Below are positions 12,401-23,140 of a stretch of 64,000 nucleotides of DNA, piece by piece; the first letter of the stretch is position 1; every line of letters begins with the position of its first letter. The translations under genes and the position numbers were made by a program. The notes beneath the pieces are model-generated. The model saw only the letters and a program-made list of their open reading frames with translations, ran no database searches and had not been told where the DNA came from. Source of the DNA: Metarhizium brunneum. Its lineage: Eukaryota; Ascomycota; Sordariomycetes; Hypocreales; Clavicipitaceae. Location: NCBI RefSeq assembly GCF_013426205.1, contig NC_089422.1, positions 5,828,001-5,892,000 on the forward strand. The letters are read 5' to 3'.

Positions 12401-13307
12401 TGTTTTGCAAGACGAGTGGCTCTCTTCCGAATTCGGTAACCAAAAGATAACTGTAGAAGCAGGCCCCTCGAAAAATTTCCTGCTTGTCCTTGGAAGAAAA
12501 TGCACTCAACTGGTCCGCACCTATCATCCTTGTCTATTCACCAACCCATTGCTCAGTGTGTTACTCGGGTTGAGAATTTTGCTCGCCCGAGACTCCAAAA
12601 CAGCGTGTTGGTTTGACCTGCGCAGAGCATCCAACCAACATCCAGCCAACATCACAACCAAACTCCGGATGTTACGGCATCCCCGGTGTCCATGACAAGT
12701 TCTGCAAGTTTCTAGAACTGTTGGCCGAACTTTCATAACAACAATTCTGCCCTGGTCAGTGCAACTCTTTTGTTCACAGTCCTCTCCATTTCTTGGCTCC
12801 TTACTAATTCGATAACTTGGCCTCTCTATTCTTCGTGCTAGACACTCCGCGGAACTCTGCTCTGCTAAGAGCGCGTGCCACCATAGGACCATAGGACCCA
12901 ATGCTGATGATGTGTTATGCCAGAACACATGGGCCACTTGCAGGCGCACACCGCGAATGCCTGGAGAAACGGACGCGAGGCAGTATAAACTGACATCAGA
13001 CGCAACATCCTGCCACACCAAAGCTCGCTCAGACGTCCTCGTGATGCACCCGGTGGTTTGCAAGCTCATGGTCTGCATCCATATGCGCAGTTCTTTGCAT
13101 ATGCTCGTCCCGAATGTGGTGTTGGTATGTTTTCATAAAACAGATATCGTGGACGACGAGTTGTGGCCGTAATCAGTGGAATATATAAAGTAGCTTGGGC
13201 AAGACCTAGCCTCAGATCATCTCCGTCACAATCCATCTACATTACTCCCTACCCTAGATTCTCTACACATATTTTGACCCTCAGTTGAGAAGAAATACGC
13301 CGCAAAA
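9480..13307. other. Intergenic, 3.8 kb, no supported gene
   Basis: Several frames of 100-184 codons overlap on both strands (10290-10787 plus, 11787-12107 plus, 12524-13078 minus). They lack domains, coherent composition and plausible intron joins. I therefore treat the stretch as non-coding or as remains too worn to name. Confidence 0.45.
13182..13189 (+). promoter_or_regulatory. TATA box of the small gene at 13308
   Basis: TATATAAA lies about 120 bp before the ATG and is followed by a C/T-rich leader (CACAATCCATCTACATTACT). This is the usual order in fungal promoters and the main support for the small gene downstream. Confidence 0.5.
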
Positions 13308-13556
13308 ATGCCCTCTGAAATTCTTAAATGCTTAGGCTGCGGACACCTCTACTCCTCTACCCAACCAGAATGTCCTTGGAAGAGTGTGCACAAAACGAAA
13401 GAAACTACAAAACCAACTACGGGTATGGAAGCCATCTCATCCAAGCTGCGACACTCAGTACTGTCACTGAATAAATATCCCAGAAAAGCCAACCACCAAG
13501 ACTGGTACCTAGGTACTCAGGGACTAGCTATTACGCTGCATGGGGATGAATGGTGA
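13308..13556 (+). CDS. Small hypothetical protein with CxxC...C N-terminus
   Basis: This 82-residue frame starts MPSEILKCLGCGHLY, with a further cysteine in PECPW. The CxxC...C pattern is suggestive of a small zinc-binding knuckle. The rest is basic and polar with no recognised domain. A TATA box and a CA/CT-rich leader precede the ATG, and AAAATGCC is a reasonable start context. The gene converges on the APH-like gene, with only 65 bp between stop codons. An intron may exist (a GTATGG donor near 13423), so the C-terminus is uncertain. It could equally be a non-coding transcript or chance. Confidence 0.35.
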   Translation: MPSEILKCLGCGHLYSSTQPECPWKSVHKTKETTKPTTGMEAISSKLRHSVLSLNKYPRKANHQDWYLGTQGLAITLHGDEW

Positions 13557-13621
13557 AGGTAGAATGACGGGGGATGCTCGCTCTATATATAAATATATAT
13601 GTAGAGATTATTCCGATAAAT

Positions 13622-14388
13622 CTACTCCTCATTCTGATACATGATTTCCAAAAGCTCTTCCACGTCATTCCTTTCTCCATCAAGCGCAACTGACGGGCCA
13701 GGGCGTCGGAAAAACTCAGACTCAAACTCCTGTGGATAAAACCCAGCGTATTCCCAGTCAATGACAGCCTTTACTTTGAGGCTCACTGGATCGACGATGA
13801 CATTATGAGCGGAGAAGTCGTTATGGCAGAAGACAAGGTCACTAGACTCCCTCGGCTTCATCTTCCAGGCTTGACGGTACGCTTCTACCATGATCCGGTA
13901 CGGCGGGATCACCTGTACAGAAAATGTTAACTGAGGAATGAGAAATGGGAGGTGTGGGTGCTTACAATTCCTGAGGGTCCTCCCCATACACTGGACTTCA
14001 AACCTCTCAGAACATCCATGTAGCCCTCTAGCTCTAATTCAACCGATTTGCGCTGTGCTGGTTCGAGATCAGCCAATTTCACGCCCTCGATAAGCTCGGT
14101 GACCAAGTACACTGCGTTGTCATCCTCAAAGCAGCCATAGAGCTTTGGCACGGGGATATTCGTATTTTCAGCAATGAAGCGCAATGCCGCGGCCTCATTC
14201 AAGATGCGCTCATTGCCGAAGCGAGGTATGCTCAGCGTACCGACGACCGGATTGTGCTGCCATTCAGAGGGACGAAGACTGCGTTTGACAAAGGAGCCGA
14301 TGAGGCTGTAATACTTGCGTTCATTCGTAACAGCGACACAATCCTTTTCGCGTCGCGCATTAAGCATGCCAGGTGTGACCGGACACAT
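13622..14388 (-). CDS. APH-family (aminoglycoside phosphotransferase-like) kinase-fold protein
   Basis: Two exons: 14388-13966 and 13912-13622, with intron 13965-13913 (53 nt, GTAAGC...ACAG, phase 0), giving 237 residues. The join GPSGI/VIPPY restores a known conserved stretch. Catalytic-loop HNDFSAHN (Asp about residue 173) and metal-binding VIDWEYAGFYP are both present, as in the fungal phosphotransferase-enzyme (APH) family; IPVPKLYG and YLVTELIEG mark the N-lobe and hinge. The length fits the shorter members. Members usually have unknown small-molecule or protein substrates, and drug resistance should not be assumed. The start is uncertain: the frame continues to 14568 without an ATG-proximal signal. 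A possible upstream intron (GCAAGT near 14466, acceptor near 14412) could add another exon. Confidence 0.8.
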
Positions 14389-15496
14389 GTCTTCGACAGA
14401 CCAGGTAAACTTGATCAGTAGGCAATTGAAAAGAGGGAAGCAGATTTGAAGGTACCCGACTTGCCTGAAACTCGGTTGAGAGGCGTGGTATAAGAGGAAC
14501 GCCCTGTTGGCCCCGGCACAAACATGGATGGCATCGGCCACAAGAACGAATGGTAATGGTGATGGCATCGAGCACCCAACAAGCTAGATGGTGCGTGCAC
14601 CTCACCGCCACGATGCTACACTATAGCGGGCAAGGTTCATGAAGCATCAAAAGTATACTTCGAGCAACCTTGGAGTGGCTGACTCGAGAACAGCGAGTTC
14701 ACTGGCTCTCTCCTTCATGGTGAAGTCGTCTTCCAAGTCGTCGTTGGCAAGTACGATGCCAACAATCCTCCACCCTCGCAGCGCGGATCCCGAATTGTGT
14801 GCTCTCAGACACCTCCCCAATTCGCCCAAGGAGGGATAGGCAACCAAGCTGAATCGAGTCATTGGTCGGGTCGGGCATTGAGCCCGGCCGGTTGTGCCAT
14901 GGAGCAGAGCAGAATCCACGTCACTGCGTTCCAAGTTACAGCTCATTTGCAAGACGTCGACGTGGACATTGCAGGGTTTGACTCACACTGTAATGTCTTG
15001 TACGGTCCGTGCCGGAGTATGGCCCAGGAATTCATCGCTCCGGAATGACGCTGGTTGAGCGATTGGTGTGGCAGTGATGAGGGGGCTCAAAAAATACCAG
15101 ACTTTCGTTCCAACCAGCCAACGCTCCTGCCTCGGGCAAAGTTGAGGAAGAAGAACCAGACGCTCCTGCCTCAGAAGCAAAGCTTAAGGAAGAGAAATGA
15201 AGGCCCGACATCAGACAGGCATCATAGGCGTTATGGCAATCAGAGTCATAGGGAAAAATAGAAGAAGATAAAAAAGATGAATATAAACAAATATGTCGCA
15301 ATATCGCAGGTATAATATTATGAAAGTGCCTCAAGTAGGTAATGTCATGTCACCGTCCAGCTGTGGGGCTGTTCTTCAATTCCTAACGCGACATTGCTCA
15401 GCTCACCGATCCCCATCTCTGCATCAACAAGCATCATCGGTCAGCTGAAAAGGACTGGCCGGTTCTATATCCAGCACGCACGGGCCCATCCCGGCC
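14389..15496. other. Intergenic, 1.1 kb between divergent genes
   Basis: The stretch holds the promoters of the APH-like gene (minus) and the HAD-like gene (plus), and perhaps a first exon of the former. Frames at 14647-14952 minus and 15032-15334 minus show no domain. Confidence 0.45.
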
Positions 15497-16460
15497 ATGA
15501 GCAAGCGAAATCTTCTTTTGTGCTTCGACGCGTTCGGCACATTGTTTAGCCCAAAGGCGTCCGTGGCCCAGCAATATGCCCAGGTCGCACACCAATGCGG
15601 CGTCACCAGCTTCACCCAAGACGAGCTGCAGTCCCGCCTATCAGCGGCGATCAATCAAGAAAGGGAGAGGAATCCCAACTATGGCAAGGATACGGGACTT
15701 GGCGCCACTCGGTGGTGGACGAATGTGAGTCCCTCGCCATCAGGCCTCGGTGTGCCTTCGACACATCGACCGCTGCCTCCTAACGCGAAAGTAGGTGATC
15801 CAGGCGACCTTCAAACCCTTCATCCCACATAACCAAGCCCTACCGCCGGCTCTGGTCCCCAAGCTCATACATCGATTCGCATCCAACGAGGGATACGCCG
15901 CGGAGAGCAGTCTCCTTTCTACGCTGAGGGCGTTTCGGCAGCGCAAAGCTCGACAGGGCTTCGAGCAGGTCATTGTGGGCGTGGTGACGAATTCAGATGA
16001 CAGGGTGCCGAGCATTCTTTCTTCCTTTGGGCTGAATGTCAGTCCCTTGCGCTACGGCACGCCAGGCGGGCCGCCCGTGTCGCCGGAGGAGGAGTACGAC
16101 ATTGACTTTCACTGCATGTCGTATGATGCAGGCGTCGAGAAGCCGGACCGGCGGATATTTCAGGCGGCTGAGCTCATGCTGAGCCGTGTCATCGCCAGCC
16201 GGGCTGGGCAAACCCCGACCCCCGCTGAGCTGGCGAGCTGGCAGAAAATCTACGTCGGTGACGAGTATGCCAAGGATGTTGTGGGCGCTACGAATGCGGG
16301 CTGGAACCCGGTGCTGCTTGATGTCGAGGGGAGGGCCATGGAGATTCCCAAGTTGGAGGACTGCCCTGCCAAAAGTGTCAATGCCCTGTTTACCGAACAT
16401 GAGGTTGTAAGGGTGCGTTCGTTACGAGACTTGGCCGCGTGGATGACGGGCGTGGAATGA
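15497..16460 (+). CDS. HAD-superfamily hydrolase, HDHD3 / haloacid-dehalogenase-like
   Basis: Two exons: 15497-15724 and 15795-16460, with intron 15725-15794 (70 nt, GTGAGT...GTAG), giving 297 residues. All four HAD motifs are visible: motif I CFDAFGTLF (nucleophile Asp11), motif II VVTNSDDR, motif III Lys in AGVEKPDRRIF, and motif IV IYVGDEYAKDVVGA. The region between motifs I and II is the alpha-helical cap. In motif I the second acidic residue of the phosphatase DxD is Phe (DAF). This is usual for the dehalogenase/HDHD3 branch and argues against a simple phosphomonoesterase assignment. The substrate is unknown. Intron and frame are supported by direct continuation WWTN/VIQATFKPF. Confidence 0.88.
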
Positions 16461-17058
16461 GAGACGAAATGATGATTCATTGCATGTGCACTTAAGAGGG
16501 GGGGTTCATAGCCAAGGTGAGGATACAAGAGCGTTGCGACTTTGTCGATATTGCACGGCATGGCTTGCTGGCATACGGTCGGTAGGGTTGGGCAGGTAAA
16601 CCCACGTATCCTGAACCATACTAACTTCTGTTTTACGCACGAATCGCGTAAAATGTGTTTTTTTTTACTGAAGAACAGTGGAATTTTCTTTAGATACGCG
16701 ATGAGAAGCACCTCGACCAGCTGAAGCGCACTGACTGACGAAGCTGACAGAAGAGATTGTGTCATACTTCCGTTTGCCCTGTGACTCATCTGCGGTTACT
16801 CTTTGAGCCGCAATCAGATCTGATACGAGCGAGAAAAGCAACCCTGTCGGCCAGTCCAACGCGCCATGGCCTCGCCGGAGACTTGTCCCGGAGACTTTTA
16901 ACAAGTGACCCACATTTCCCGGGTCCGGCGCGGAAAAAGAGGCCGAGAGGCTCCCGCCGCCGTCCTTGATAAAAGCCGCGCTTCACGGCTAGCAATGCAG
17001 GATTCTCCAAACTCGTTCTTCATACCTGACCACCAACTGCCACTCGTTTTTGCCAGAA
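16461..17058. other. Intergenic, 598 bp
   Basis: The stretch holds the 3' end of the HAD-like gene and the promoter of the flavoprotein gene. A T-run lies at 16655-16665. No gene is seen. Confidence 0.55.
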
Positions 17059-18098
17059 ATGAGCCCCAAGTTGTACGACGTTCTCATTATTGGCGGCGGC
17101 CCAGCCGGCCTATCCATGGCCATAGCTTTGGCGAGACAGGCCTACTCTGCGTTGGTTCTAGATTCTGGAGAGTACCGCAACGCAAGGGCAACACACATGC
17201 ACAACGTGCCTGGATTTGATCATGTGAATCCCGTCGATTTCAGGACAAAAGTCTGCGAGGACCTGAGGAAGAGATATGAGCATATCGAGTTCAAGGCGGC
17301 CACGATCAAGGAGGTGCGCAAGTTGGATAGCGGCATCTTCGAGGCAATTGACGACCAGGGAGACAAGTATACCGGAAAGAAACTCGGCCTGGGTACCGGA
17401 GTGAGGGATGTGCCTCCCGCAGATATCGAGGGCTATGATGCCTGCTGGGCACGCGGCGTGTAAGGAACCCCCGTGTGGTTAAAACTCATTCGATACCCCC
17501 CCCCCCCGGTGTACTTGATACTGATTTCCGATTATTTGCCAGGTTTCACTGCTTGTTTTGCCACGGGTTCGAGGAACGTGGTGCCGAATCAGTCGGGGTT
17601 TTGGCATCGGGCATGCTGACGGCCGCGGAGATGATTGCGCACGCAACACTCATGGCTAAGCGCCTCGCCAAAAGCACCACGGTCTACACCAACGGGAATC
17701 CTTCTCTACTGGAACAAGTCAGATCGATGCTGCACAGCAGCAAGATCACGTACGAGGACAGAAAAGTCGCAAGACTGGAACTGGAGAATGGTTCGGGACC
17801 GAGTGTAATTGTTCATTTTACAGACGGCACCAGCAAGAGGGAGGGCTTTATTACGAACCATCCCCTGGTTGAACAGCAGTCGCCGTTTGCGGCGCAGCTG
17901 GGGTTGGAATGCGCGCCGACAGGGGATATTGTGGTTACGGCTCCGTTTAATGAGACGAGTGTGAAGGGATGCTTCGCCGCGGGGGATGCGGCCACCATGA
18001 TGAAGAGCGCTGTGCAGGCTATTCAGATGGGTATGTTTGCGGGTGTTGGGTTGGTGTCTCAGTTGCATCATGATTTGGACGAGAAGGATGAGCTCTGA
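17059..18098 (+). CDS. Thioredoxin-reductase-like FAD/NAD(P) disulfide oxidoreductase
   Basis: Two exons: 17059-17459 and 17543-18098, with intron 17460-17542 (83 nt, GTAAGG...CCAG), giving 318 residues. The N-terminus starts straight into a dinucleotide-binding fold (DVLIIGGGPAGLSMAIALAR). The splice creates GVFHCLFCHGFEERG, with the redox pair Cys137-x-x-Cys140. The C-terminus has the second FAD motif CFAAGDAATMMKSAVQAIQM. This is the low-molecular-weight thioredoxin-reductase fold, in the fungal group with a CLFC-type centre that includes the dithiol oxidases of epidithiodiketopiperazine clusters (GliT-like). No such biosynthetic cluster is nearby, so a housekeeping or orphan role is equally possible. 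The intron contains a run of 12 C. The start was taken at the ATG immediately before the fold. Confidence 0.87.
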
Positions 18099-18480
18099 TG
18101 GACTCGATGGAATGGATTTGTGTTGGGACATGTTTGAACAGGATGGCAATAACAACTTGCCGGGTAAAGATTATTGTAGACTCTTATACGACCATGTTTG
18201 CTAGCTGTCTATGGAGACTCGCATATGGCTGTCATCATGATTGCTTGCGTGCTAACATGTCACTTTTGGTCCATATACACTTTATCCACTCCTCCGAATA
18301 CAATGTAAATGGAACTGATTCTCTACTATAAACAAGTAAGTGTAATCAACTCGCCAGTACCCGGTTCATGGGGATATTAGTCTGCAATCTATTGATCATC
18401 TACAACTACCTAGGTATTCAAGGCAACAGCAGCCAAGCGTATCTTCGTTCGAGCCCCAATTTGAAGCCAAACACGCATCC
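18099..18480. other. Convergent intergenic spacer, 382 bp
   Basis: This spacer holds the 3' ends of the flavoprotein gene (plus) and the MFS gene (minus). It is AT-rich and shows no coding signal. Confidence 0.6.
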
Positions 18481-20298
18481 TTAAGAAGCCCGCTTCCCAT
18501 ACGGCTCAAACGGCAGCAAGAACGCACAAACCGCCAACCCCCCGTACAAGGCGGCACAAATAAAGACGGGCGCGACAGTCGCCGGGTTCGCATACGTCGC
18601 CACAACAGCAGACATGGCCCCAGTCAATCGACAAAAGGCGACGGCAATGCCATTCCCCGTAGCACGATGAGCAGACGGCAGCGTCTCCGCTGTGTACCCA
18701 TACAAGACGCCGTAGTAAATCTCGAGCGTGAAGGAGATGACGCAGCTATACGCAACACTGGCCTCCTGAGACGCAACCTGCGAGTACGCAAAGAAGAAGG
18801 CCATTGTGGCCACGGCGCCCACCACCATGGTGTACCGGCGTCCCAAGACGCGGCAATTCGCCATGTGGCCGCCTAGCAACGGGCCAGGGATGCCGCATAC
18901 CTGGACGAGAGCATAGTTGCGCCACGTCTGGTACGTGCCCGCGACGCCGAACTGCACGCCCCTGCTGGCGAGGTAGTAGGGCAGGAAGACGTTGAACAGG
19001 GGATACGCCAGGCCGATGATGGCCCACGACAGCCAGAGCAGCACGGTAGTCTGCGCCATCTTGCCGGTGGCGAACAGGGCGCGGGCGTGGATGGCAAACT
19101 CGCCCAGGGAGAAGCGGCTGCGGGCGTGGGCGAAGCCGACGGCGCCGCAGGCCTCGAGCTGCTCGACGCGGAGGGAGCAGGGCCGCCCGTACCGCGCCGC
19201 CAGGTCCGCGAGCACGCGGACCACCTCGGCGTCCTTGCCCTGTCCCAGGAGGAACTTGGGCGTCTCGCGGAGCCGGATGACGGTGACGCGGAGCGCGCTG
19301 AGGACCAGGATGAGCCCGCCCATGGTGTACATGAGGTATCGCCACCCGCGGTTGTCCCCTCTCGCGCAGTCGCTTGCGGCCGCGCAGGAGAAGGCGGCTG
19401 TGTATCCAGGCCCAACATCAAGGTCAGAAAGGGCAAGGCAGTGAGAAACGAGGGGGGGCTGCGGAACGCTCACGCATGTAGCCCCAGGCGACTAGGCCGG
19501 CAATCGTGCATCCTACTCCCCACCAGGCGGACAGCCAGCTGACCGTCCACTGCTTGCTCGAGGGGAGGTGCTCGAGGAAGACGGCCGTGTCGAGAATCAG
19601 GTTGCCGCCGGCGCCGAAGGCGGCCGCGGCGACGAAGAAGCCGAGCGAGGCCCAGGTGGGCGCGGCGCCGGCGGCGACGGTGAAGACGGAGCAGATGAGG
19701 AGGGAGGTGTTGAAGGCCGTCTTGCGGCCGATGATGTCGGCGAAGAGGCCCCAGAATAGGGCGCCGACGAGCATGCCCGTGTACAGGGCGATGGTGAGGC
19801 CCTTGGGGTAGGAGGGCTGGAACTCGAGGACGGCCTGGACGGATATGATGCCCTGGAGGCTGAGCTGGAGCGCGTCCACGGAGAAGCTGCGCGCCGTGAG
19901 GAGTGTGAGCTTGAGCTTGTGAGTCGAGGGGGCGTGACGTACCCGAAGCCGCTGAGGAAGAAGAGTTTCCAGTGGTAGTTTGTCCATCCGATCTCGTCGA
20001 GAGTCTTGTTGCGGACGGGTGCGTGAGCACACCGTGCCAACTTTTAAGCTGTGGGATTATTTGGGGGGACACTCACATTGTTCACCAGGTGCATCTTCTT
20101 GTCCATTCCGGGATCCAAGTCCTGCAGTGCAAGAATATCCTCGGCCGACGCATCTGGTTTGTCGGATTCGTGGTGTTTGTTCTTGCTCATTATTCGCGAG
20201 ACACTTCTCTCGACGTCCGTCTCCGGGGTAGATTGATCTTGGAGGCATGCCATGCTGTCTTTTGGGTGCATGAGCCCACGATGGTCTGTTGTTGCCAT
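18481..20298 (-). CDS. MFS transporter, sugar-porter / SV2-like
   Basis: Four exons rebuilt from phase and family pattern: 20298-20077, 20004-19943, 19886-19474, 19397-18481, giving 537 residues. Introns start GTGAGT, GTACGT and GTGAGC and end AACAAG, GCGCAG and ACACAG. The spliced reading MHLVNN/TLDEIGWTNYHWKLF, then SGFG/FSVDAL and AWGYM/PAFSC, matches the conserved N-terminal and extracellular loops of this MFS group. LFADIIGRKTAFN is motif A; twelve membrane segments fit. The acidic, polar N-terminus of about 75 residues is cytoplasmic. The first acceptor is the least certain: an alternative at 20039 (AAAAG) would insert about 12 residues. Third positions are strongly GC-rich, which produces long spurious frames on both strands. 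The substrate is unknown. Confidence 0.85.
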
Positions 20299-23112
20299 TT
20301 GTCCAAGCCTTGGAGTATACCTTGATGTCGACAGGGAAAATAACGACTAAATAAAAGAGATACGTGAGGTTAAGTAGACAATCTATGGAGCCGGGGGTTC
20401 TCGATGGTGCGGATCAAGACTCAAGACTCGAGACGCAAGAGGCTACTGGAGGCTAATTTTCCCCGAATGACAGACCTCCCAGGGTCTTACTTTACAAGCG
20501 ATGCACCTCATCGGCTTTTAGCAAATATATCGGTATCCACTTCCTCAGAAACCTTTAAACGAGTTGTCTTGGGAGCGAATTCTTCCCCCACAGCGACCGC
20601 TTGCTTTTATAGCAAAAGCAAGTATGTAGTACTCCGCGAATACTGACGTGGCCAGTGAGACCGTGCGCCGAAAGACCAGTTGACTCGAATGATTATGCCG
20701 GTCGCCTAAAAGGCAGAAAGACACACTGGATGGTGCATGTACTCCGTATGGATATCCAATAACCGCTGCATCGGTTTGCGTTGGTGGCACAGGCCATCGA
20801 CTGGCTTGATCAATGGCAGTCTGGTTCAATAATTCGGACCAAAGGAAGTTTCGCCTCCTGAGCCCGGGTTGTCATTTCAGTTTTCGAAAGATGAATGTTT
20901 TGACCTCATCTTCTCGCCCCGAGTGTTCCCATACCTAGGTAGATAGGTGCGTGACGTTCAGCCCGATCGCGAAACTTAAAGACAAACCCTCCATCTTTAT
21001 ATCTTAGCCATACATCATGGATCGTGTTCTGTCCAACGGTGCTGAGCAGAGTTGGGCTTTGGACATGACGACCTAATGTCAATGGTATGGACAATTTTCT
21101 ATTTTCCACCGCCAACAATGTCGTGCCAACTAACCATATCAAGGACGCATTCGACTGCGCTGTATGCAGATTCAGATAGCAGGACCCAGACAAGCCAGTC
21201 ATTTTAGAACTCTTGATATACGGCTCCAGACGGCTCAACCTCAGGATCAAAACCCACGCCATGAACATGATCCTCCACCATTGAACTTTGCCCGAGGAAA
21301 TAGCCCAAGTCAGAACGACACTGAGCATGGGAGGAGACGCCATCACGGCAGCACGTACGGGCATCACAGGTTCACGGCGGTGACTGATTTTCGCATAAGC
21401 AAAGTTGCCGTCGGCCGTCACGTTTGCTTGGCAGGGCACCGAGGCCGTTGTTGGACGTCCAACTCTCGCACCAGATCGTTGAGACGCAGGGAGCGGATGC
21501 TCGGGAAATTGTCTCGTGGCAACAACTACAGAGATCTCATCCACAGGGCGATGAGGTTTGCATCACCTGGTCAGAAACTGAGGCCCGCTGGGGCTTTAAT
21601 GAACATTGTTGGCGGCAAGGTATTCGACAATAAATGGCGACTTGAGGACTACAAGTGCCGCGGTGTGAGTACGCATTTCCAAGTTTCAGTCAGGGACATG
21701 CCGTGTTATTCGGTAAATGGGGGGAAATGACGGGACAAATTGCTCCTATACACAATCATGGTGCAAGAAAGGCAGGCAGGAAAGGATTGCTGTCCCCTCG
21801 GGCACACACTATGAGAAGCAGGCCTTCTCCCGACCCAAGCTCTAGAAACTGATGAGTAGTCTGCAGCGATGCGCCAGCAAAGTGTTTCAGTCGTTGCTCG
21901 TCGTGAGCAATCACATGAACGGTGCAATAATCCCACCCCCTTCCTTCACTTAGTTGGAAGGGCCCCAGGTGCGAATGAGGCCTGCCGCGATATCGGCAGC
22001 AAACACGGGCGCTGAAGGCGGCAGTTCGCCCAACGTCGCTGTGTGACAGTGGTCCGTAAACGCGTGCGAAATTGCCACGGCGTCAATGAAGGATTCCGGG
22101 CCCGAAGCCGGCCCTTGCTCCCTTCCAGGCTGGATCAGATGGCGGCCGAGCCGGCGAGGGTTTGGCCCGGGCGGATGGTCATGGACTCATGGTCGTTAGC
22201 TTGCTGTGGGACGACTTCAATGTTTCAATGTCTCGAAGGGGTCTGGCAAGGACGTGTCACTGAGTACTGAACCACGGCGCGACATGACTGGTGCGGCGTC
22301 AGCTGAAGGAGCCATGTCGGCGATTTGAATAGTTGGCGGCGACGGACTGAGTGATGGTGGCGCCGTCGTGCAGTTTGTCATATTTCTGCCGAGTGGTGGT
22401 TGCCTCGTCCGTTACGGAGTACTCGTCCAGTGTTGACGGAATCTACTGACTAGAATTCAGGACCCAGGTTCAGGTTGGTAAACTAGTACATGTATCGGCT
22501 TGTTCTGCTCCTTTGCTGCAAGGAGTCGGAGCACCGTAGTCTAAGGGACAACTATTTCCTGCGCAGGACGCGCGAGACCCGTAGGGTTCCTAGAGCCCGT
22601 CCCCTTCTGTCAAATTCTTCCAGAGTTTTGCCATCAGATGGCATCTGGGTTGTGGGTTCTTATCTGAGTTACACACAAGTTTGCATATGCAACTCTGCAT
22701 ATGCATGCATGGAACCCTGTAGGCTGATGATGGTTTTCGGTTCCGCTCAACAGGTCGTCGGGAGAGGGGTTCAATAGAATCAGACGAGACGATTGGGCCT
22801 TAAATGATTAGAGAATGAGGGGAAATGAATGATTCCATTACAAACCCTTGTGATGAATCAGACTATGCGACTGATGATGTTGGTCCCTCTTCTTCAACCA
22901 CAGCACGGCAGACATGACCCTTGTTACACGCCAGCCGCAGGAGCAGCACAAGGGCTGATGTGGTTCGGATGCCTTCTTCCGTTGTCTCAGTTGTTGAAAA
23001 TAACGACGGAGTACGGAGTAGGTCCTGCGTAGTGTACATCTTCCTTGTGCGAGGAGAGGAGAAAGCCACGGCTAGATGCCTGCAGATGGCGGCGACCCAT
23101 TGAATACAATGT

Positions 23113-23140
23113 CATTGAACTGGATTCATTGAACTGGATG
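23113..23140. repeat. 14-bp tandem duplication
   Basis: CATTGAACTGGATT is followed at once by CATTGAACTGGATG: two copies with one mismatch, in non-coding sequence. Confidence 0.8.

Noticed and set aside
12524..13078. 184-codon minus frame
   Set aside because: Mixed composition without domain, and its flanks have no plausible promoter or intron.
18746..19542. Long frames on both strands across the second MFS gene
   Set aside because: They follow from GC-rich third positions of the real gene; their products are Arg/Pro/Ala-rich with no domain, while the chosen frame gives twelve membrane segments.
20906..21730. Overlapping 212-codon minus and 188-codon plus frames
   Set aside because: I checked for membrane-protein, LysM and glycosyltransferase patterns and found no consistent motif order in either.
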